DNA of 64,000 nucleotides, taken from contig NZ_JAKIKY010000002.1 in the NCBI RefSeq assembly GCF_023349185.1, forward strand, positions 248,001 through 312,000, read 5' to 3'. Origin of the DNA: Shewanella aquimarina (GTDB taxonomy: Bacteria; Pseudomonadota; Gammaproteobacteria; Enterobacterales; Shewanellaceae). The position numbers were made by a program, and so were the translations under genes. Below are positions 36,755 to 46,877 of this stretch, piece after piece (position 1 is the first letter of the stretch; every line of letters begins with the position of its first letter). The notes under the pieces are model-generated. The model ran no database searches. It was not told the origin of the DNA and was given only the letters and a program-made list of their open reading frames with translations.

Positions 36755-38971
36755 TTAGTTTTGCCGCGTAAACGCCTGGCAAATATTCTGCTCGCCTATC
36801 TGCTTGGCGCGCTTGAGCGCCACCTCGGCATTACTCAGGTACTGCTCCAGGTTCTGACCCGTCTGGTAGCTGGCGATCCCCATGCAGATCCCCGTACCCA
36901 GGCCGATCTCGTTGAGGCCATTTAACGACTTCACCGCGAAATGGTGGGCATCGTCCGAGTTGGTGTCGGGCAGGATGACGATCAGCTTGCCCAGCTGCCA
37001 GTGAGACATCTGGTAGTTGACCGGCAGGGTTCTGAGGATATGGATCTCCACCTCGCGCTGACGGTTCTCCAGCTGACCTATGTCGCTCATGTGGCTCAGC
37101 ATGCTCTCGGCGGTGATGTCGATCAGGAGCAGGCTGGAGTGCTCACGGCTGGTGGCACTGAGGGACTTAAAGTAATCGTCCAGATCCCTGAGGTTGACTA
37201 AGATGGCGCTGCGGTGAGGGATGAAGTCGCCGGAGTCCTGCAGCAGGGCTCGCTTCTGCGCCTGTTCCAGGGTACAGACGATATGTTCTATCTCACCGGC
37301 GGCGTCGAGGTGGCCCTTGAGGGTCGCCTGCAGGCAGGTGTTCTCCTTGCTGTTGGGGTCGCAGAGGATCTGCCCCTTCCAGCTGCCCTGCAGCAAGATC
37401 TGCTGGGTGATCCTCGGCCATTGGGAGCTGAGATCGTTATTGAGCAGCTCGGTGAGGTTCTTGCCCTGAATATCATGGATGGAGACCAGCTGCATGAAGG
37501 CCTGGTTGGCCAGCTCCAGCATGCCGTTGGCCTGCACCAGGGCGCAGGGGATGGCGTTGTCGTTCAATAGCTCATTGAGCTTGGCCTGATGCTGAGCCTT
37601 TCTTAGCTGAGACACATCCTCGAAGGTGACCAGATAATATTTTTCCTGACGGCTGCGGCGCGGCGAGCTGGTGACAGTGATGGCCAGATGGCTACCGCCG
37701 GGCGAGTCGAAGTCGATGACTCCCTGCCACTTGTTGTTGGCCTCCAGCTGGGCGGCGACCTCGGCGTACTGCTCGTTCTCGAACTGCAAGATGCGTTGCA
37801 GGTTACGATCTTGCAGCTCGTCCAGGGGCAGGCACAGCAGCTCGGCGGCCTTCTCGTTGGCGGTCATCACCCGGTTCTTGTCGTTGATGATCACGCAGCC
37901 GATATCCTGGTGGAACAGGCGGTGAGCCAGCTCTATGCTGTATTCCCGCGAGCGCTGACCGATGCGGTAGGAGTGGCTCAGCAGGATCAGCGCCAGGGCC
38001 AGCAGGGTGAGTACCACGGCACCGACGATTAAGATGTTGCGCCACTCGGAGAACAGCTCGGCGATGGCGTCGTTGCGCACATAGGAGACTAGGTAGTATT
38101 CCCGGCGCGTCTCATACTGAGTGGTCAGCTCTATCTTGAGGTAGACGAAGGTGGCGTCGTCGCCATGGAACTGGCCGAAGTTGCTCATGGCCATCTTGCG
38201 CCACAGCGCCGGATAGGTCTGACGCAGGCTGCCGCCCATGGTATCTGGGATGCGGTTGATGGTCGGTTTGCTCTCGGCGCCGGCATACAGCAGCCCTTGG
38301 GTGTCGAGCATCAGCAGCGGCGACTCGGCGCTGGAGTAGGCGGGCTTGATGCTCTTTAGCATACGAGTCATCGACTGATAGGTCAGCAGGTAGCCGCGCA
38401 CGCTCTGATCGGGATTCTCAAGCCAGGCCAGCTGATAAAGGTAAGGCTCCAGCTTGCCCTTTATGGGGGTAAACTCCAGCGGCGAGGTGTAGACCTCGTT
38501 GCCGCCCATGTTGCGCGCTCCGCCCAGTAGCGAGGGTGGCAGCGGGTCACGGCTAAAGTCGTTGGTGGTGGAGAACTTATACTTGCCCTGGGGATCGAAC
38601 AGGGCGATATCGAGCAGCTCGGGGATGTTGCGTATCATCACCTCCCAGCTTTCTTGTAGCTTGCGCTGACGCACCTCGCTGGGAATGGTCAGGTAGCGCT
38701 TGAGCAGCTCATCGTTGGCAAACATCTGGGTACGAAACTGCTGGAAGGAGACCTTGTCGGCGATCAGGGTGCCGACAGATTGCAGCTCGCTGTATCTCTG
38801 GGTAGCCCAATCTTCCTGCAGGCGGCGCTCGCCCAGGGTGATGATGACGTTAGTCAGAAGCAAGACGCTGATCAGCAAGATGATGATCTGGGTGACCACC
38901 GAGAAGATGCGTTGCGCAGACCAGTGCAGGCCCTGTCCGGCGATCAGTTGTGGTTGTTTCTGCGTCAGCAT
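36755..38971 (-). CDS. Membrane sensor: Cache-like, PAS and degenerate GGDEF domains
   Basis: 738 residues. Transmembrane helices at about 25-47 and 315-337 bracket a roughly 270-residue periplasmic Cache-like sensor. Two PAS-type regions follow (about 355-460, CVIINDKNRVMTANEKAAEL; and about 475-575, CALVQANGMLELANQAFMQL). The last 170 residues have a GGDEF-like fold (LLLIDITAESM, GICMGIASYQ, AEVALKRAKQIG) but HWQLGKLIVIL where the signature should be. It should not make cyclic di-GMP. It could bind a nucleotide or act by protein contact. No partner is adjacent. Confidence 0.8.
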   Translation of the reverse strand: MLTQKQPQLIAGQGLHWSAQRIFSVVTQIIILLISVLLLTNVIITLGERRLQEDWATQRYSELQSVGTLIADKVSFQQFRTQMFANDELLKRYLTIPSEVRQRKLQESWEVMIRNIPELLDIALFDPQGKYKFSTTNDFSRDPLPPSLLGGARNMGGNEVYTSPLEFTPIKGKLEPYLYQLAWLENPDQSVRGYLLTYQSMTRMLKSIKPAYSSAESPLLMLDTQGLLYAGAESKPTINRIPDTMGGSLRQTYPALWRKMAMSNFGQFHGDDATFVYLKIELTTQYETRREYYLVSYVRNDAIAELFSEWRNILIVGAVVLTLLALALILLSHSYRIGQRSREYSIELAHRLFHQDIGCVIINDKNRVMTANEKAAELLCLPLDELQDRNLQRILQFENEQYAEVAAQLEANNKWQGVIDFDSPGGSHLAITVTSSPRRSRQEKYYLVTFEDVSQLRKAQHQAKLNELLNDNAIPCALVQANGMLELANQAFMQLVSIHDIQGKNLTELLNNDLSSQWPRITQQILLQGSWKGQILCDPNSKENTCLQATLKGHLDAAGEIEHIVCTLEQAQKRALLQDSGDFIPHRSAILVNLRDLDDYFKSLSATSREHSSLLLIDITAESMLSHMSDIGQLENRQREVEIHILRTLPVNYQMSHWQLGKLIVILPDTNSDDAHHFAVKSLNGLNEIGLGTGICMGIASYQTGQNLEQYLSNAEVALKRAKQIGEQNICQAFTRQN

Positions 38972-39055
38972 TGCAAGCGGTGTTTCCCGAGTGATTTTGC
39001 GGCTATGTTAGCATGATTTTCGCCGCAGAACACAGTCGGTTACAAACCGGCAACG

Positions 39056-39658
39056 CTAGCCGACGACCCCAAGTTTTCTGTGTTTAAATTCAGCCTTGGT
39101 CTCACCTATCAGCTCACGGCAGCGGTCGATATCGACACCTTGTAAGCCTTCGATGGCAGATACCTGCACCTGGTCGATATAGCGGGGTGCCTGGCGAATA
39201 AAGTCCCACAGTGACTCATAAGCACCTTTAAGCTTGGGCTTACAATGTTTGAGGTAGGCGGCCTCGGTATCGGCGTTGAGGGAGATGGAGAGGGCGTCGA
39301 CCACCAAGGAAAGCTCAGGCAGTATGTTGCGCCGGTGAAACAGGTTGCCCAGACCATCGGTGTTGACCCGCACCCTGCCGCCGCGGCGCTTGATCTCCCT
39401 TGCCACCTCGAGCAGGGTGGCCAGGTTGAGTGTCGGCTCGCCATAGCCGCAGAACACATACTCGTCGAACTGACCGACCTCGCCAAGCAAAGGGATGATC
39501 TCCTCGCTCTTTGGTTGATGGTCGAGATCCAGCTGATACTCATGCACCTGCTTGCTGCCGTTATGCTTGGGGCAGAACTGGCAGCGCAGGGTACATCGCC
39601 CTGTGATGTTAAGGTAGCGGCTGTTGCGAATATCGTAGACTAAGGTGGACTGACTCAT
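39056..39658 (-). CDS. Radical SAM protein (TatD-associated type)
   Basis: 200 residues, short for the superfamily. The iron-sulfur motif CTLRCQFC (CxxxCxxC) is near residue 23, followed by FCGYGEPTL and DALSISLNAD, typical of SAM-binding strands. It resembles the small radical SAM proteins often encoded beside tatD, although tatD is not next to it here. The reaction is unknown. ATG 39658 is used; a GTG three codons upstream is possible. Confidence 0.8.
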   Translation of the reverse strand: MSQSTLVYDIRNSRYLNITGRCTLRCQFCPKHNGSKQVHEYQLDLDHQPKSEEIIPLLGEVGQFDEYVFCGYGEPTLNLATLLEVAREIKRRGGRVRVNTDGLGNLFHRRNILPELSLVVDALSISLNADTEAAYLKHCKPKLKGAYESLWDFIRQAPRYIDQVQVSAIEGLQGVDIDRCRELIGETKAEFKHRKLGVVG

Positions 39659-39763
39659 GGCTCTCACGGTTAAGCTGTGGTGAACAAGCCTCTGGTAGGG
39701 CGGCCTGCAAAGGTGATGGCATGAGTCTAGCGCGTTTGACGCGGCGAAAACGTCAGCTGGATC

Positions 39764-39787
39764 AAAAAGGGAGGCTTAGCCTCCCTT
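39764..39787 (-). terminator. Rho-independent terminator of the RND operon
   Basis: Perfect 9-bp stem AAGGGAGGC/GCCTCCCTT with a three-base loop, followed on the minus strand by T residues, 14 bases past the RND stop. Confidence 0.88.
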
Positions 39788-39801
39788 CGAATTTAGGTTG
39801 A

Positions 39802-42800
39802 TTAGGACTGTTCGCCCTCGATGCGATAGCCGCGGGGTTGCCACCACCAACGGAAGAGGCGTCTGATATCGTTGAGAATGATATAGAGCACGGGAACCAG
39901 TACCAGGGTTACCACAGTCGAGAAGAGGATACCGAAGGCCAGCGAGGTGGCCATAGGGATCACTATCTGCGCCTGTAGGCTGCGCTCTAAGATGATAGGC
40001 ACCAGGCCGACGAAGGTGGTCATAGAGGTGAGGATGATCGCGCGAAAACGATAACAACCTGCGTCTATGGCGGCCTCTTTCAGCGGCAAGCCCTGGGCAC
40101 GGGCGCGGTTGACAAAGTCCACTAGGATCAGCGAGTCGTTTACCACAACCCCGGCCAGCGCCACGATACCACACAGGCTGAGCACGCTCATGGAGAGCCC
40201 CAGGATGAAGTGGCCGAACAAGGCCCCTATGATACCGAAGGGGATCACCGACATGATGATCAGCGGTTGGCTGTAGGACTTGAGTGGAATCGCCATCAGC
40301 GCATAGATGGTGAACATGGCAAAGAAGAAGCCCTGGATCAGGCCTATCATGGCGCTCTGCTCATCGGCGCTGCCACCATCGAGAGTGGTGGAGATGTGGC
40401 GATACTTGCCCTCAAGATAAGGCAGGAAGTCCTTCTGGATCTCACCCACCACCTTAGAGGGCTCCACCACATTCTTGTTGGCGTTGGCGATAACCGTGAT
40501 GGCGCGGCGGCCGTCGACACGGGTGATCGACGAGTAGGAATCACCTAGCTCTATGTTGGCCACGCTAGAGAAGGGCACAGAGGTGCCTTGGGGCGTGCGG
40601 ATCATCATGTTTTCCAGATGCCCCAGGGTGCGGCGCTGCTCGAGCGGGTAGCGCACCATCACCTTGACCTCTTCCTTGTTGCGCAAAATACGCTGGGCCT
40701 CATAGCCGTAGAAGCCGTAACGCACCTGACTGGCCAAGTCCGACAGGGTCAGCCCCAGGGCTTCGGCCTCGGGTTTGATCGCCAGGCGGATCTCGTGGCT
40801 GCCAGAGGAGTAGTTGTCCGAGATGTCATACACCCCCTCGTAGGTGCGTAGCTTCTGCTTCAGCTCGTCGGCGGCTTGGGAGAGCTGCTCGAGATCGCTC
40901 GAGGTGAGCCTGAAGGAGATATCGCCGCCGGCGTCGTTGGTGCTGGCGTTGATGTTTAGCTTCTTCACCGAGATCAGCTCAGGCAGCGCCTTACGCCAGG
41001 CATCGGCGATAGTGACGCCGTCTACCTCCCTGTCTTCACCCTTGGTCAGTTCGGCGAAGATGAAGGCCGAGGTGCGTGAGCCCATGTTGATGAAGCTGTG
41101 TTTCACCACTGGGCTGCCGTACTCGTCTTCCATCTGATCGTTCATTGCATAGAGGGCGTTCTCGATCTCCTTGACCACCTTGAGGGTGTTAGCCTCTGAG
41201 CTGCCCACATCCATCTCCAGCCTCACCTGAATGAAGTCAGAGGGGATATCGGGGAAGAAGACCCAGCGCACCTTACCGCTGGCGACCAGTGCCACGGATA
41301 GAATAAGCACGCCCACGAAGGTGGCGACCACATTGTATCTGTGCTCGATACAGCGACCGATGAAGCTGCGGTAGCTATGGTGGATAAAGTGCTGCACCTT
41401 GTTGTTAAGCGCCAACTTAAAGCGCACGAAACGGTTGGGATTAGGGTTCGGGCGACGCGGCCTAAGGTGAGCCAGGTGCGCCGGCAGAATAAGTTTGGAC
41501 TCCACCAGTGAGAAGGCGAGACAGAGGATCACCACCAGGCCGATGGACTTCCAGATGATCGCCATGGGGCCTGATACCATCAGCATGGGGATAAAGGCCG
41601 CTATTGTGGTCAACACGCCAAAGGTGGCGGGCATGGCGACCTTGTGGGCCCCCTTGATCACATTATCCAGCGAGTGGCCGTGCCGCTCGATCTCCGTATA
41701 GGCACTCTCGCCGATCACTATGGCGTCATCCACCACTATCCCCAGCACCAGGATGAAGGCGAACAGGGTCAGCATGTTGATCGACAGCGAGAAGGGCTCC
41801 AGCGGCATCAGCAGCATGGCGCCGAGGAAACAGACCGGCAGGCCCACCATTACCCAGAAGGCCAGGCGTAAGTCGAGGAACAGCGCTAGGATGATAAATA
41901 CCAAGAGGGCGCCGTAGAACATGTTCGACAGCATCATGTTGAGACGCCCCTTGAGGTAGTGGGTCAGGTCGCCCCAGGTGTCTAACTGGGCGCTGGCGGG
42001 CAGGGTGGCGCGGCGCTCCTCCACATAGGCTTTCACCTGAGAGGAGATATCCAGCGCGTTCTGATCGTCGACGCTCAGCACTTCGATGATGGCCGCGGGC
42101 TTGCCGTTGAAGCGGGTATATTCCAGACGCTCCTCGAAGTCATCGCGAATGTTGGCCACCTCGGGCAGCATGATGCGGCTGCCGTCTTTACGTGTCTTAA
42201 CCACTATCTTGGCAAAGTCTTCGCCTGTGTAGGCCTGGCCCTTGGTGCGCAGCAGTATGTCGCCATCTTCGGCGCGAATCGAGCCGCCGGGTAGGTCGAT
42301 GGAGGAGTTACGCACCGCCATCGCCACATCGGCGAAGCTCAGGCCATATTCACGCAGCTTGTCTTCCGACACTTCTATGCCGATCTCATAGTCGCGCACA
42401 CCTGTAACCTGGGCGCGGGTGACGGCGGGCAGGGCGGTGATATCTTCGCGTATGCTCTTTGCCAGCTCCTTCATCTCGTGCAGGTTCATGTCGCCATACA
42501 CTGAGACCCAGATGACGTTGTTTTCCGGTTTGATGCGGAAGATGTTGGGCTTCTCGATATTGTCGGGGAAGGTGGCGATGGCGTCGATACGCAGCTTGGC
42601 CTCGTCCAGGATATCCTGGGCATCGAAGCCGTCTTCAACTTCTATGGTGACGCTGCCTGAGCCTTCGCTGGCGACCGAGGTCACCTTCTTGATGCCGCTG
42701 ATATCCTGGATTGCCTCTTCGATCTTGATGTTGATCCCCTCTTCGATCTCTTGAGGGGCGGCGCCGGGGTAGGCGACAGAGATCTGCAGATAGTTGAGTT

Positions 42801-42939
42801 CGAAGGAGGGGAAGACCTCCTTGTTGATCAATAGGGTACTGAACAGGCCGCCGATAAGTAGCGCAAACATCAAGAGGTTGGCCGCCACGCTGTTGCGGGC
42901 GAACCAGGCAATGATGCCTTTATGGGTATTGGTCTCCAT
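39802..42939 (-). CDS. RND efflux permease (AcrB/MexF-like, HAE1-type)
   Basis: 1045 residues with 12 predicted helices and two large periplasmic loops, the normal plan. The proton-relay motif LGIVVDDAIVIGE in helix 4 and VVVNDSLILVDFVN in helix 10 are present. It pumps substrates outward using the proton gradient together with a membrane fusion protein and an outer-membrane channel. Its ATG overlaps the stop of the fusion-protein gene (TAATG), so the two are translationally coupled. No outer-membrane factor is encoded here, so a TolC elsewhere is presumably used. Substrates unknown. Confidence 0.9.
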   Translation of the reverse strand: METNTHKGIIAWFARNSVAANLLMFALLIGGLFSTLLINKEVFPSFELNYLQISVAYPGAAPQEIEEGINIKIEEAIQDISGIKKVTSVASEGSGSVTIEVEDGFDAQDILDEAKLRIDAIATFPDNIEKPNIFRIKPENNVIWVSVYGDMNLHEMKELAKSIREDITALPAVTRAQVTGVRDYEIGIEVSEDKLREYGLSFADVAMAVRNSSIDLPGGSIRAEDGDILLRTKGQAYTGEDFAKIVVKTRKDGSRIMLPEVANIRDDFEERLEYTRFNGKPAAIIEVLSVDDQNALDISSQVKAYVEERRATLPASAQLDTWGDLTHYLKGRLNMMLSNMFYGALLVFIILALFLDLRLAFWVMVGLPVCFLGAMLLMPLEPFSLSINMLTLFAFILVLGIVVDDAIVIGESAYTEIERHGHSLDNVIKGAHKVAMPATFGVLTTIAAFIPMLMVSGPMAIIWKSIGLVVILCLAFSLVESKLILPAHLAHLRPRRPNPNPNRFVRFKLALNNKVQHFIHHSYRSFIGRCIEHRYNVVATFVGVLILSVALVASGKVRWVFFPDIPSDFIQVRLEMDVGSSEANTLKVVKEIENALYAMNDQMEDEYGSPVVKHSFINMGSRTSAFIFAELTKGEDREVDGVTIADAWRKALPELISVKKLNINASTNDAGGDISFRLTSSDLEQLSQAADELKQKLRTYEGVYDISDNYSSGSHEIRLAIKPEAEALGLTLSDLASQVRYGFYGYEAQRILRNKEEVKVMVRYPLEQRRTLGHLENMMIRTPQGTSVPFSSVANIELGDSYSSITRVDGRRAITVIANANKNVVEPSKVVGEIQKDFLPYLEGKYRHISTTLDGGSADEQSAMIGLIQGFFFAMFTIYALMAIPLKSYSQPLIIMSVIPFGIIGALFGHFILGLSMSVLSLCGIVALAGVVVNDSLILVDFVNRARAQGLPLKEAAIDAGCYRFRAIILTSMTTFVGLVPIILERSLQAQIVIPMATSLAFGILFSTVVTLVLVPVLYIILNDIRRLFRWWWQPRGYRIEGEQS

Positions 42940-44162
42940 TACTGATCACCTGCTGCCACTAGGGTCTGCTGGCTGTCATCCTCTTTGTCCTGGCTCTGAG
43001 ACTTGTCCTCTTCGCCGATCACCTTCACCAGCTGGCCAGTGGCCATGTTGTTGATGGTGGTCAGTGAGATGCGCTCGCCATCTTCCAGGCTGTCCTTGAT
43101 ATAGACCTTGTCGATATCGCTGCGCACCACGTTAACCTCACGCATCTCAAGCGTGTTGTCGTCGCGTACCACGGCGACCTGATGATCCCTGACGATATAG
43201 CGAGGCAGCTTGACGATTCCCTCGACGGTGCGGCCCTTGATGATGGCATTGACGAAGCTGCCATATTTCAGCGGCAACTGGCCTTCAGTCTTGTTCTGTC
43301 TGAGATAAGGATCTTTGACCTCGGCCACCAGATAGACCATGCGGTTGTCGGCGTCGATCACCCCTTCGCTGCGCACTATTTGGCCTGTCCAGTTTACCGT
43401 GCGGCCCGCCAGTTCGGCGCTCAGGGTCACCTGGGTATCGGGATTGTCGATAGACTCCAGGTAGGCCAGCTCGTGGTTGGCCAGCGGCAGACGGATCTCG
43501 GCGATGCGGGTGTCGTACAGCTCGCCCAGGTTAGTGCCCAAGGTGACATACTGGCCGAGATCTACGTTACGGGATTTGATGATGCCGTCGAACGGTGCGC
43601 GTATGGTGGTACGCTCCAGGTTGCGCTGGGCGCGGGCCAGGGCGGCCTCGGCAAATTTGACGTTGGCTTGCTCTTTCTTGAGCTGAGGCACACGCAGGCC
43701 CAGCTCGGGCGGTACGCCGCCGTCGTAACCTTTCCAGTCGTTCTTGGCTACCTCGCCGCGGGCGATCTCTTCATCCAGCGCCGCCTTGGCCTGGGCTAGG
43801 GTGGCCTGAGCCTGCATCAGATCCGCCTCGTAATCCGAGGGTTCGATCTGCGCCAGCATATCGCCGCGCTTGACTATGCCACCGGCGACAAACTTGTCCG
43901 AGATGCTCAGCATGCGTCCTTGCACCTCTGTGACCAGCTGGGTCTTGTTCTTGGGGAGCACCACGCCGTAGGAGGGCAGGTTGAGTGAGACGGTTTCACT
44001 TCTTACCGGCATCACGTCCACTATGGGAACCGGCATCTCTTCCTCTTTCTGCTCTGGGGCTTCCTGAGTACTCATCAAGAGGGCGGCAAACAGGCCGAAG
44101 ACGAGCAGGATGAGAAAAGGGGGGAAAACTCTTCGTAGGATAATTTTTATCATTGACTTCAT
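42939..44162 (-). CDS. RND efflux periplasmic adaptor (membrane fusion protein)
   Basis: 407 residues. An N-terminal membrane anchor (about 12-32) is followed by barrel-sandwich, helical hairpin (LMQAQATLAQAKAALDEEIA...) and beta-barrel domains typical of HlyD/AcrA proteins. RAPFDGIIKSRNVDLGQYV is the lipoyl-like signature. First gene of the pump operon; links the inner-membrane permease to an outer-membrane channel. The C-terminal tail after about 380 is acidic and Gln/Ser-rich. Confidence 0.9.
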   Translation of the reverse strand: MKSMIKIILRRVFPPFLILLVFGLFAALLMSTQEAPEQKEEEMPVPIVDVMPVRSETVSLNLPSYGVVLPKNKTQLVTEVQGRMLSISDKFVAGGIVKRGDMLAQIEPSDYEADLMQAQATLAQAKAALDEEIARGEVAKNDWKGYDGGVPPELGLRVPQLKKEQANVKFAEAALARAQRNLERTTIRAPFDGIIKSRNVDLGQYVTLGTNLGELYDTRIAEIRLPLANHELAYLESIDNPDTQVTLSAELAGRTVNWTGQIVRSEGVIDADNRMVYLVAEVKDPYLRQNKTEGQLPLKYGSFVNAIIKGRTVEGIVKLPRYIVRDHQVAVVRDDNTLEMREVNVVRSDIDKVYIKDSLEDGERISLTTINNMATGQLVKVIGEEDKSQSQDKEDDSQQTLVAAGDQ

Positions 44163-44326
44163 GCTATTCCGTGCTGAGCTAATGCCCTATAAATTACCAG
44201 AGTCTACTCGGTGCGCAAAAGTCTTTTTGTAAATAAATTGTGTCAAATTTACTCTGTTAAACCAATTTAACATATTGAAAATCAAGTGAAGCTGGTGACA
44301 CTTGCTACCAACTTGTTAAATCGCCA

Positions 44327-44354
44327 TAAAAAAAGCGCCCCCTAAGGGACGCTT
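44327..44354 (-). terminator. Rho-independent terminator of srmB
   Basis: On the minus strand AAGCGTCCC pairs with GGGGCGCTT (one G-U), followed by a run of seven T. Confidence 0.82.
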
Positions 44355-44390
44355 AATTGCCGAGACGGCGGGCGTTTGGTAAGTCTAACG

Positions 44391-45611
44391 CTAGCGCTTC
44401 TTCTTGGCTTTCTTCGGGCTCTTCTTGTCGCTGCTCTTCACCTTCTTCTTGGTGGGCACCTTAGCTTCCTTGTGTTTAGGACGCAGTGAGTCGATCACCC
44501 GGCGTTTCAGCGGCTGCTCGATATAGCGCTCGATCTTGGCCACCACGCGCATGTCGTGAGCCTCCACCAGAGAGATGGCGGTACCCTTGTTACCGGCGCG
44601 GCCTGTACGACCTATGCGGTGCACATAGGTGTCTGCCGAGCGCGGCATGTCGAAGTTGATCACATGGGTAATGCCATCGATGTCGATACCGCGGGCCGCC
44701 ACGTCGGTGGCCAGTAGCACGTTAACCTCGCCCTTGGTGAAGCGGCCCAGCGCCTGAAAGCGCGCCTTCTGCTCCATGTCGCCACGCATGAAGGCGCAGT
44801 GAATACCTGCCTGTTGCAGCTGACCTTCCAGGCTGGCTACGACCTCACGGGTCTTGACGAAGACGATGGCGCGGCTGACCTCTTCACGCTTGAGGATGTC
44901 GCACAGCAGGGCAAACTTATGCTCCTTATCGTCGGCCAGGTGCATCCATTGATGGATCTTGGCCTTCTCGCTGCGAGGTGGCTTGGTCTCTATGGTGACA
45001 GGATTGGTCAGCAGCATCTCGGCGAAGCGGCTCACGCCGCCGCCTTCCAGGGTCGCCGAGAACAGCATGTTGTGCTTACGCTGCTGCGCCTCGATGGCGA
45101 TAGACTGCACCGCCGACGAGAAGCCCATGTCCAGCATGCGATCGGCCTCGTCGAGTACCAAGATCTCCACCGATTGGGCGTCGAAGAGTTGCTTGTCCAG
45201 GTACTCCATCAAACGGCCAGGTGTGGCCACTAGAATGTCGATATTTTCCTTGAGCGCCTGCTCCTGCGGAGCGTAAGGCACACCGCCTGTGATGATGGCG
45301 ATATCCAGCCCAAGGCCGGTGGCCAGGTGGCTGGCGTATCTGTGTACCTGACTTGCCAGCTCACGGGTTGGAGCGAGGATCAGCACGCGCGCTTGGCCCG
45401 AGTAGCGGCGGGGGAAGTCCAGCAGATGTTGCAGCGCCGGTAGCAGGAAGCTGGCTGTCTTGCCGGTACCTGTCGGTGCCCTTGCCAGGATATCTTTATG
45501 CTCCAGGGCTAGGGGAATCGTCTGTTGCTGGATGGTGGTCGGGGCAAGATGGCCCATCGCCTTGAGCGACTCGAGCAGGGTGTCGTCAAGGTGGAAATCT
45601 TCAAATTGCAT
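44391..45611 (-). CDS. srmB: DEAD-box RNA helicase SrmB
   Basis: 406 residues. All helicase motifs are seen: the Q-motif phenylalanine region FEDFHLDDTLLESL, APTGTGKTASF (motif I), PTRELA, DEAD in LVLDEADRMLD, SATLEGG (motif III) and HRIGRTGRAG (motif VI). The C-terminus is a lysine-rich basic tail. SrmB helps early assembly of the 50S ribosomal subunit. ATG 45611 starts the usual MQFEDF N-terminus; an upstream in-frame start at 45650 is less likely. Next to trmN6, the same pairing as E. coli srmB-yfiC, though here both are on one strand. Confidence 0.92.
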   Translation of the reverse strand: MQFEDFHLDDTLLESLKAMGHLAPTTIQQQTIPLALEHKDILARAPTGTGKTASFLLPALQHLLDFPRRYSGQARVLILAPTRELASQVHRYASHLATGLGLDIAIITGGVPYAPQEQALKENIDILVATPGRLMEYLDKQLFDAQSVEILVLDEADRMLDMGFSSAVQSIAIEAQQRKHNMLFSATLEGGGVSRFAEMLLTNPVTIETKPPRSEKAKIHQWMHLADDKEHKFALLCDILKREEVSRAIVFVKTREVVASLEGQLQQAGIHCAFMRGDMEQKARFQALGRFTKGEVNVLLATDVAARGIDIDGITHVINFDMPRSADTYVHRIGRTGRAGNKGTAISLVEAHDMRVVAKIERYIEQPLKRRVIDSLRPKHKEAKVPTKKKVKSSDKKSPKKAKKKR

Positions 45612-45700
45612 GCGCTGCGTCTCTCTAAATAATAGCGGCGCATTATACACCCAAACCTGAGTAAAGTGCGAGGCCGCTCGCCGCGCCTATTTGCTGCGGT

Positions 45701-46420
45701 TTAGAGCTTGAGGTAGAAGGCCTGAGTCAGGGCAACCATAGCCTCGCTGTAGGCGCCTGAGGCATCGCGTATGCTGATGTGCTCAGGCTCTATCGCTTCG
45801 CTAGGCTTGGCGCTCGAGGCAGCGTGGCTCAGGCAGAGCAGGTGCCGTTGAGGCTTTTTGCTGGGCGCTGTGGTGATGTCGACTCTCGAGTGTAGCTGCA
45901 GCTCAAAATCGGCCAGCAGGGGCAGAAATCGTCCCAGGCTGGCATTTGGCAAGATCAGGCTGGCCTTGCCCTGGGGCGCCAGCAGCTGCTTGATGGCTGA
46001 CAATAGCTGGTCAAACGCCAGGCTGTCTGTGTGTCTGGCCTGGGCGCGCTTGCTGCACTGAGACTGAGGCCCGTTGTCGAAATAGGGCGGATTGCAGAGG
46101 ATATGGTCGAACTTCGTTTGTACGCCGGGATACCACTGCAGCAGATCCGCCTGGGTTAGCGTGATGCGATCGCCCCAGGGACTCTGGTCGATATTATGCT
46201 GACAGTCCCTGGCCGCCATGGGGTCTATCTCCAACGCTTGTATCGCCGCCTCGCTGCGCTGGGCCGCCATCAGGCTCAGCAGACCACTGCCCGCGCCGAT
46301 ATCCAGTATGGTTTTGGCCTGAGCAAGTGGGGCCCAGGCACCGAGCAGGACGCCATCTGTGCTGACGGGCATGCCGCAGTGGCTGTCATCGACGTGAAAT
46401 TGCTTGAAGGTAAAGGGCAT
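45701..46420 (-). CDS. trmN6: tRNA1(Val) adenine-37 N6-methyltransferase
   Basis: 239 residues, matching the YfiC family. SAM-binding motif ILDIGAGSGLLSLMAAQR and the catalytic NPPY (ILCNPPYFDNG) for amino-group methylation are present. It methylates A37 of tRNA-Val. Adjacent to srmB and on the same strand, 89 bases apart. Start at ATG 46420 gives the typical FTFKQFHVDD opening. Confidence 0.92.
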   Translation of the reverse strand: MPFTFKQFHVDDSHCGMPVSTDGVLLGAWAPLAQAKTILDIGAGSGLLSLMAAQRSEAAIQALEIDPMAARDCQHNIDQSPWGDRITLTQADLLQWYPGVQTKFDHILCNPPYFDNGPQSQCSKRAQARHTDSLAFDQLLSAIKQLLAPQGKASLILPNASLGRFLPLLADFELQLHSRVDITTAPSKKPQRHLLCLSHAASSAKPSEAIEPEHISIRDASGAYSEAMVALTQAFYLKL

Positions 46421-46877
46421 GGCCTGACGTTTGGGGATAGAAACTCTTGGGGCGCATTGTACGTGATTGCGCCAAGGGCAGAAAGTCCGCTGTTACAGGG
46501 CCGCAAAACAGTGAATCTTGCTAGGGCTAAATGTTGCCTGGTGTGACGAGTGAAAACAGTGTGTGGCGAGTTTGTTAAATTTACGCTCTCATTTGCGTCG
46601 ATCTGTCGCCCTAATCTTGTGTCTCATTAACCTTTTTGCTAATAGTAGGTCCTCCTATCAGGGCTGAAAGCCTTGATTTGAGCCAGGTAAGCCAGTTTGA
46701 ATGCATTTTTAGCGTTAGTTAATCCTGCTGTCGTTCAAGAAGTAGCCAAGAATGGGCTAGATTTACCACGGAGACGTGTAATAAGAAGTTTACACGCAAT
46801 GAAGGTCGCGGTCATTAGCCGATAATTTCCACTAAGCGATTAAGATCATTATACAAAGCAGATTAACGGGGCGTTGT
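46421..46877. other. Divergent intergenic region trmN6 / brnQ
   Basis: 457 bases that must hold promoters for both genes. AT-rich overall. A GGGG lies close before the GTG start of brnQ. No riboswitch or operator palindrome was recognised. Confidence 0.35.
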
